From Deltaproteobacteria bacterium (GTDB lineage Bacteria; Myxococcota_A; UBA9160; UBA6930), in assembly GCA_002687015.1 (NCBI GenBank), contig NYZB01000268.1, forward strand, positions 1 to 36,624: 36,624 bases of DNA. The letters run 5' to 3'. Position 1 is the stretch's first letter; every line of letters begins with the position of its first letter. The notes beneath the pieces were generated by a model, which saw only the letters and a program-made list of their open reading frames with translations, searched no databases and was not told the origin of the DNA. The position numbers and the translations under genes were made by a program. This document shows positions 33,535 to 36,624 of this stretch, piece by piece.

Positions 33535-34197
33535 TCAACCGGCTCCCGGATCGAAGAGCCGGGGTTGATGACTCAGGAACTGCTGCTTCGCGGTCGCGGG
33601 GAGCTCACCCGGCAGGGCGGCGATGGAGTGGGCCAGCTCCAGTGCCGCGCCGATCAGAGCCTCGGGCTCGTGGACCGCGTTGACCAGACCGAGGGCGTGG
33701 GCCTCGGCGGCACCATAGCTGCGCCCTGTCGCGCACATCTCGCGGGCGGCTCCCTCGGGCATGACCTCCCGCATCAAATCGTAGGCTGCAGCGGCTCCGA
33801 AGCGCACCTGGGGCTGGCCGAAGACGGCGTGGCTCGCCGCGAGGCGGATGTCGCACATCGCCGCCAGGTCACAACCACCCCCGAGTGCCGCGCCGTTCAC
33901 CGCCACGACGAGGGGCTTCCCAAAGGTGTAGACGCAGTGGTGGTAGGCCATGGAATCGGCAAAGACCTCGACCATATCGCCCGCTTCAAGCTCGCTGCGG
34001 TCGAAGCCGGCGCAGAACACGGGGCCGTCGCCGGTCAGGACCACGGCGCGAACGACCTCGTCCTTCTCGAGAGCGCAGAGCCGCGCGACCAGTTCCTCGC
34101 GCAAGGCCCGAGAGAGCGCGTTGCGCTTCGCGGCCCGGTCGAGCGTGAGCACGGCCACGGCATCGACCCTCTCGAGCCTCGTCAGTTTCTCGCTCAC
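33535..34197 (-). CDS. Crotonase-fold protein lacking both catalytic glutamates
   Basis: This 220-residue protein starts at GTG 34197 after GAGGAGGT. Its crotonase fold is clear: AAKRNALSRAL, the oxyanion motif FCAGFD and GAALGGGCDLAAMCDIRLA. The two catalytic glutamates of enoyl-CoA hydratase are replaced: D110 stands where E144 is (GGGCD), and Q130 stands where E164 is (GQPQ). The protein may be a related isomerase, hydrolase or dehalogenase-type member, or a binding protein. It is about 35 residues shorter than usual at the C-terminus. It sits 10 bases after the TetR gene. Confidence 0.88.
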   Translation of the reverse strand: MSEKLTRLERVDAVAVLTLDRAAKRNALSRALREELVARLCALEKDEVVRAVVLTGDGPVFCAGFDRSELEAGDMVEVFADSMAYHHCVYTFGKPLVVAVNGAALGGGCDLAAMCDIRLAASHAVFGQPQVRFGAAAAYDLMREVMPEGAAREMCATGRSYGAAEAHALGLVNAVHEPEALIGAALELAHSIAALPGELPATAKQQFLSHQPRLFDPGAG

Positions 34198-34207
34198 ATC
34201 TACCTCC

Positions 34208-34807
34208 TCATCCGTTTCGCGGCAGCAGGCCCAGCCCCACGAGCTCGTTGAGGGTCTTCAGCGCCCGATCGAGGGGAATCGGGTGGTCGCCCTCGAGCGC
34301 CGAGCGCACCACCGCCCAGCCGAGCTCGAAGAGCACCGCGGCCGCGGCATCGACATCGATGTTGGCGCGTACCGAGCCCTCCCGCTGCCCGATCACGAGG
34401 AGCTCTCGCAGCAGGCTTCGAATGCGCTCCCGCTGGACGTCGGCCGCCACCCGCGCCACCTCACCTTCGACGAGGCCCGACCGCCCGAAGAGCGACGCCG
34501 AGAGCAGCTCATCCTCGCCGTAGTGCCGGATCGTGAGCTCGACGAGCGAGCGCAGGCGGGTCGGAACCGGATCGGGGCCGTCGACCAGACGCGAAGCCGC
34601 CTCGACGAAGCGCTCGAGCGAGGCCTCCACGACCGCCAGGTAGACGGCCTGCTTCGACGGGAAGTGCAGGTAGAGACTGCCCTTTCCGGTGCCGGCCCCC
34701 GCCGTGATGTCGTCGATGGTCGTGCGCTTGTAGCCGAATCGGCGGAACTGGGCCTCCGCCGCGGCGATCAGCCGCTGGTCGGGCGTCGACGGGCTGGCCT
34801 CGGTCAC
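34208..34807 (-). CDS. TetR family transcriptional regulator
   Basis: GTG 34807 gives 199 residues and has AGGTGGGAG just upstream; GTG 34816 would lie inside that site. The HTH is LIAAAEAQFRRFGYKRTTIDDITAGAGTGKGSLYLHFPSKQAVY (about 11-54). The C-terminal domain (about 60-199) is helical. The operon runs on into the crotonase and the LEH-like gene. The divergent acyl-CoA dehydrogenase starts 97 bases away, with a dyad between them. It probably controls both directions in response to an acyl-CoA, in the manner of FadR/PsrA-like regulators, but this is an inference. Confidence 0.92.
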   Translation of the reverse strand: MTEASPSTPDQRLIAAAEAQFRRFGYKRTTIDDITAGAGTGKGSLYLHFPSKQAVYLAVVEASLERFVEAASRLVDGPDPVPTRLRSLVELTIRHYGEDELLSASLFGRSGLVEGEVARVAADVQRERIRSLLRELLVIGQREGSVRANIDVDAAAAVLFELGWAVVRSALEGDHPIPLDRALKTLNELVGLGLLPRNG

Positions 34808-34848
34808 ATCTCCCACCTCGTGAAGTGGCGACCCGGGGTCGCCAGAGG

Positions 34849-34890
34849 TTGACGATGACTGACTAATATCATAATCTGGTCACTAGTCAA
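34849..34890. promoter_or_regulatory. Divergent promoter/operator between TetR and acyl-CoA dehydrogenase
   Basis: This is an AT-rich patch. Plus strand: TTGACG (34849-34854) and CATAAT (34870-34875), spacer 15. Minus strand: TTGACT (34890-34885) and TATTAG (34868-34863), spacer 16. The two promoters overlap. TGACTAAT (34860-34867) and ACTAGTCA (34882-34889) form an inverted repeat with one mismatch that covers both, and TGAC/GTCA half-sites recur at 34856 and 34879. This is the form of a TetR operator. Confidence 0.5.
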
Positions 34891-34904
34891 TCCAGGGATC
34901 TTCC

Positions 34905-36080
34905 ATGCCCCTTCCCCGCCTCCCCTCCATCTACCTGTCCGATGAGCACGAGGCCCTGCGCGCGAGCGTGGGCGCATTCGTCGAGCGGCACATCCGGCCG
35001 AACGCCGCCGACTGGGAGGCAGCGGGCGAGATCCCGTTGAAGCTCTACCGGGTCGCCGGCGAGGCCGGCTATCTGGGCGTCCGGTATGAGGAGCGGTGGG
35101 GTGGCAGCGCCCAGGACTTCCTCTCGACCTGCGTTCTGTGCGAGGAGCTCGTCAAGGGAGACTCTGTCGGCTCGGCGGTCGCCCTGCTCGCCCAGTCGGA
35201 GTTCTCGCTCTCGGCCCTTGCCGACGAGGCCAACGACGAGCTGAAGCAGACCTGGCTCGCCCCGGCGATCCGCGGCGAGCTGATCGGGGCCATCGGGGTC
35301 TCGGAGCCCGGCGCCGGATCGGACGTGGCCGCGATCGCGACCCGGGCCCGGCGCGACGGCGGCGACTACGTGATCTCCGGGCAGAAGACCTACATCACGA
35401 ACGGACCGCGAGCCGACTTCGTCACCCTCGCTGTCCGCACGGGTGAGGCCGGGCCGCGGGGGATCTCGCTCGTCGTCTTCCCGACGGACACCCCGGGCTT
35501 CCAGGTCGGCCGCCGCCTCGACAAGCTCGGCTCTCGCGCGTCGGACACGGGGGAGCTCTTCTTCGACGAGTGTCGAGTCCCCGTCTCGAACCTCATCGGC
35601 GAAGAAGGCCGGGGCATGCGGTACATCCTCTCCCACTTCGGCGGCGAGCGATTGGCGATCGCCGCCTTCGCGGTCGGCATCATGGAACGCCTGATCGAGC
35701 TCGGCCTGGACTACGCCCACGAGCGCACGGCCTTCGGTTCGAGCCTGCTCGGCTTCCAGACCTGGCGCCACCGGCTGGCCGACATGGCGACCCAGCTCGA
35801 GGCCACTCGCGGGCTGACCTACCAGGCCGCCCGCTTGCTCTCCGATGGTGATCCCGGCGGTGACATGGCGGTGTCGATGGCCAAGCTCCACGCCGCGTCC
35901 GCGGTGCAGAAGGTCGCTGCCGAGGTGCTCCAGCTCCACGGGGGCTACGGGCAGATCGAGGAGTCGCCCATCCCGCGTTACTACCGGGACGTCGCGGGCT
36001 TCTCGATCGGCGCAGGCACCTCCGAGATCATGCGCGAGATCATCTCGCGCTCCCTCCTGAAGACGAAGGAGACCTCATGA
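34905..36080 (+). CDS. Acyl-CoA dehydrogenase
   Basis: This 391-residue protein is of the usual length. It has the FAD/substrate motifs GAIGVSEPGAGSD and YVISGQKTYITNG, and the C-terminal GGYGQIEESPIPRYYRD and GAGTSEIMREII. The residue where medium-chain enzymes have the catalytic Glu (xEGTS) is A370. E248 (GGERLAIAA) sits where isovaleryl- and long-chain types carry theirs, so it is probably the base. This points to a long- or branched-chain substrate. It starts the operon divergent from the TetR gene, and the next gene overlaps it by four bases. Confidence 0.93.
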   Translation: MPLPRLPSIYLSDEHEALRASVGAFVERHIRPNAADWEAAGEIPLKLYRVAGEAGYLGVRYEERWGGSAQDFLSTCVLCEELVKGDSVGSAVALLAQSEFSLSALADEANDELKQTWLAPAIRGELIGAIGVSEPGAGSDVAAIATRARRDGGDYVISGQKTYITNGPRADFVTLAVRTGEAGPRGISLVVFPTDTPGFQVGRRLDKLGSRASDTGELFFDECRVPVSNLIGEEGRGMRYILSHFGGERLAIAAFAVGIMERLIELGLDYAHERTAFGSSLLGFQTWRHRLADMATQLEATRGLTYQAARLLSDGDPGGDMAVSMAKLHAASAVQKVAAEVLQLHGGYGQIEESPIPRYYRDVAGFSIGAGTSEIMREIISRSLLKTKETS

Positions 36081-36624
36081 CGAGCCCCGAACGCGTGGGA
36101 GCCATCGATGCCTGGATGTCGATCATGGCGCCCGAGACCGCCGACCGCTGGCCGGATTCGTTCTGGCACATCTTCAGGAAGTACGGCGTCGAGGAGCGCT
36201 TCCGCAAGGGCTTCACGCTGGACCAGATCATCGCCGAGATGGACGAGGCCGGCGTCGACATCGGCGTGGCCTCCTCCTTCAAGTTCCTGGATACCTGGGT
36301 GGTCGACAACGACGAGACGGCCGCGTACGTGGCCCAGGCGCCGGATCGCTTCGTGGGCTGCTTCACCGTCGACATCCGCGACCCCATGCCGGCCATGGCC
36401 GAGTTCCGACGCTGCGTCGAGGAGCTCGGCTACCGGGCCTTCCGCGTCGAGCCCTATCAGTACGGCGACGGGCGCACCACCGCGCCCCCTCCCACGGACC
36501 GGATCTACTGGCCCTTCTACGTGGCCTGCTGCGAATACGACATCCCCATCGCCATCCAGGTCGGGCACACGGGGCCGCTGCTGCCCTCCGAGTGCGGACG
36601 ACCGATCTACCTCGACGAGGTCGC
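36077..36624 (+). CDS. Amidohydrolase family 2 protein (ACMSD-like), partial
   Basis: It starts with an ATGA overlap with the dehydrogenase and runs off the window after 182 codons. The opening is GAIDAWMSIM, where family members usually show HxH; that metal motif is missing (D11, A12, W13, M14). The middle fits the family: DEAGVDIGVASS, RFVGCFTVDIRDP and AIQVGHTGP, with H164 a likely conserved ligand. It could be a decarboxylase or hydrolase acting on a CoA-pathway product. The rest lies outside, so the residues at the end of the active site cannot be judged. Confidence 0.82.
   Translation, partial: MTSPERVGAIDAWMSIMAPETADRWPDSFWHIFRKYGVEERFRKGFTLDQIIAEMDEAGVDIGVASSFKFLDTWVVDNDETAAYVAQAPDRFVGCFTVDIRDPMPAMAEFRRCVEELGYRAFRVEPYQYGDGRTTAPPPTDRIYWPFYVACCEYDIPIAIQVGHTGPLLPSECGRPIYLDEV

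Noticed and set aside
1-36624. Search for CRISPR arrays, tRNA or rRNA genes, insertion sequences, prophage or attachment sites
   Set aside because: No regular spaced repeats, no transposase or integrase motif and no RNA-gene signature seen by eye; intergenic gaps are all under about 200 bases.

Overview
The window is uniformly GC-rich and densely coded, from an organism with a Gram-negative type envelope: it encodes an outer-membrane secretin, three lipobox proteins and a PEP-CTERM sorting signal. Many acyl-CoA genes, a tungsten-type aldehyde oxidoreductase, an ACR3 arsenite pump and a complete Tad/Flp pilus locus suggest an uncultured deltaproteobacterial lineage (Myxococcota- or Binatota-like). 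That placement is an inference from gene content; no marker gene is present. I see no rRNA, tRNA, CRISPR array, insertion sequence or prophage, and no gene-free stretch longer than about 190 bases.

Layout. (1) 138-410, minus: an aldehyde dehydrogenase gene cut to 90 codons. (2) 513-3846, plus: operon of a tungsten aldehyde:ferredoxin oxidoreductase family protein, a MoaD/ThiS-like protein and a CaiB-type CoA transferase. (3) 3918-5994, minus: a small membrane protein, a TerB-like protein and a PEP-CTERM phytase-like secreted protein. (4) 6058-19249, plus: a methyltransferase followed by a 12 kb Tad/Flp pilus locus. The core is flp, cpaA, a TadE pseudopilin, cpaB, cpaC, a small lipoprotein, cpaE, cpaF, tadB, tadC and a TadG-like VWA protein. 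It is preceded by a lipoprotein, a lytic transglycosylase and a membrane VWA protein that look like dedicated accessories. (5) 19253-25067: an SDR, a MAPEG protein, an ACR3 arsenite transporter with its own promoter/operator, two tandem HCCA-isomerase/DsbA-like proteins, an NTF2-like protein and an MFS transporter. (6) 25207-28238, plus: a TetR regulator with a double operator, an acyltransferase-3/DUF2147 fusion and a truncated CPPED1-like phosphoesterase. (7) 28245-31788: a class I glutamine amidotransferase, a DUF427/thioesterase II fusion and an M48 peptidase/TerB fusion. (8) 31958-36624: a thiolase; a TetR, crotonase and epoxide-hydrolase-like operon; and, divergent from it, an acyl-CoA dehydrogenase and amidohydrolase operon.

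How it works together. Regions 2, 7 and 8 fit CoA-dependent breakdown or activation of organic acids, probably fatty, terpenoid or aromatic compounds, with local TetR control. Region 4 builds a Flp-type pilus: CpaA matures the pilins, CpaF powers assembly on the TadB/TadC platform, CpaC is the outer-membrane channel, and the transglycosylase could open the wall. Region 5 is detoxification and xenobiotic handling.

The items most worth a second look are the paired operators at a leaderless TetR gene, the terminator-shaped hairpin inside the MFS reading frame, the domain fusions (acyltransferase-DUF2147, DUF427-thioesterase, M48-TerB), the Flp pilin with a CxxC in its core helix, and the crotonase that has lost both catalytic glutamates.
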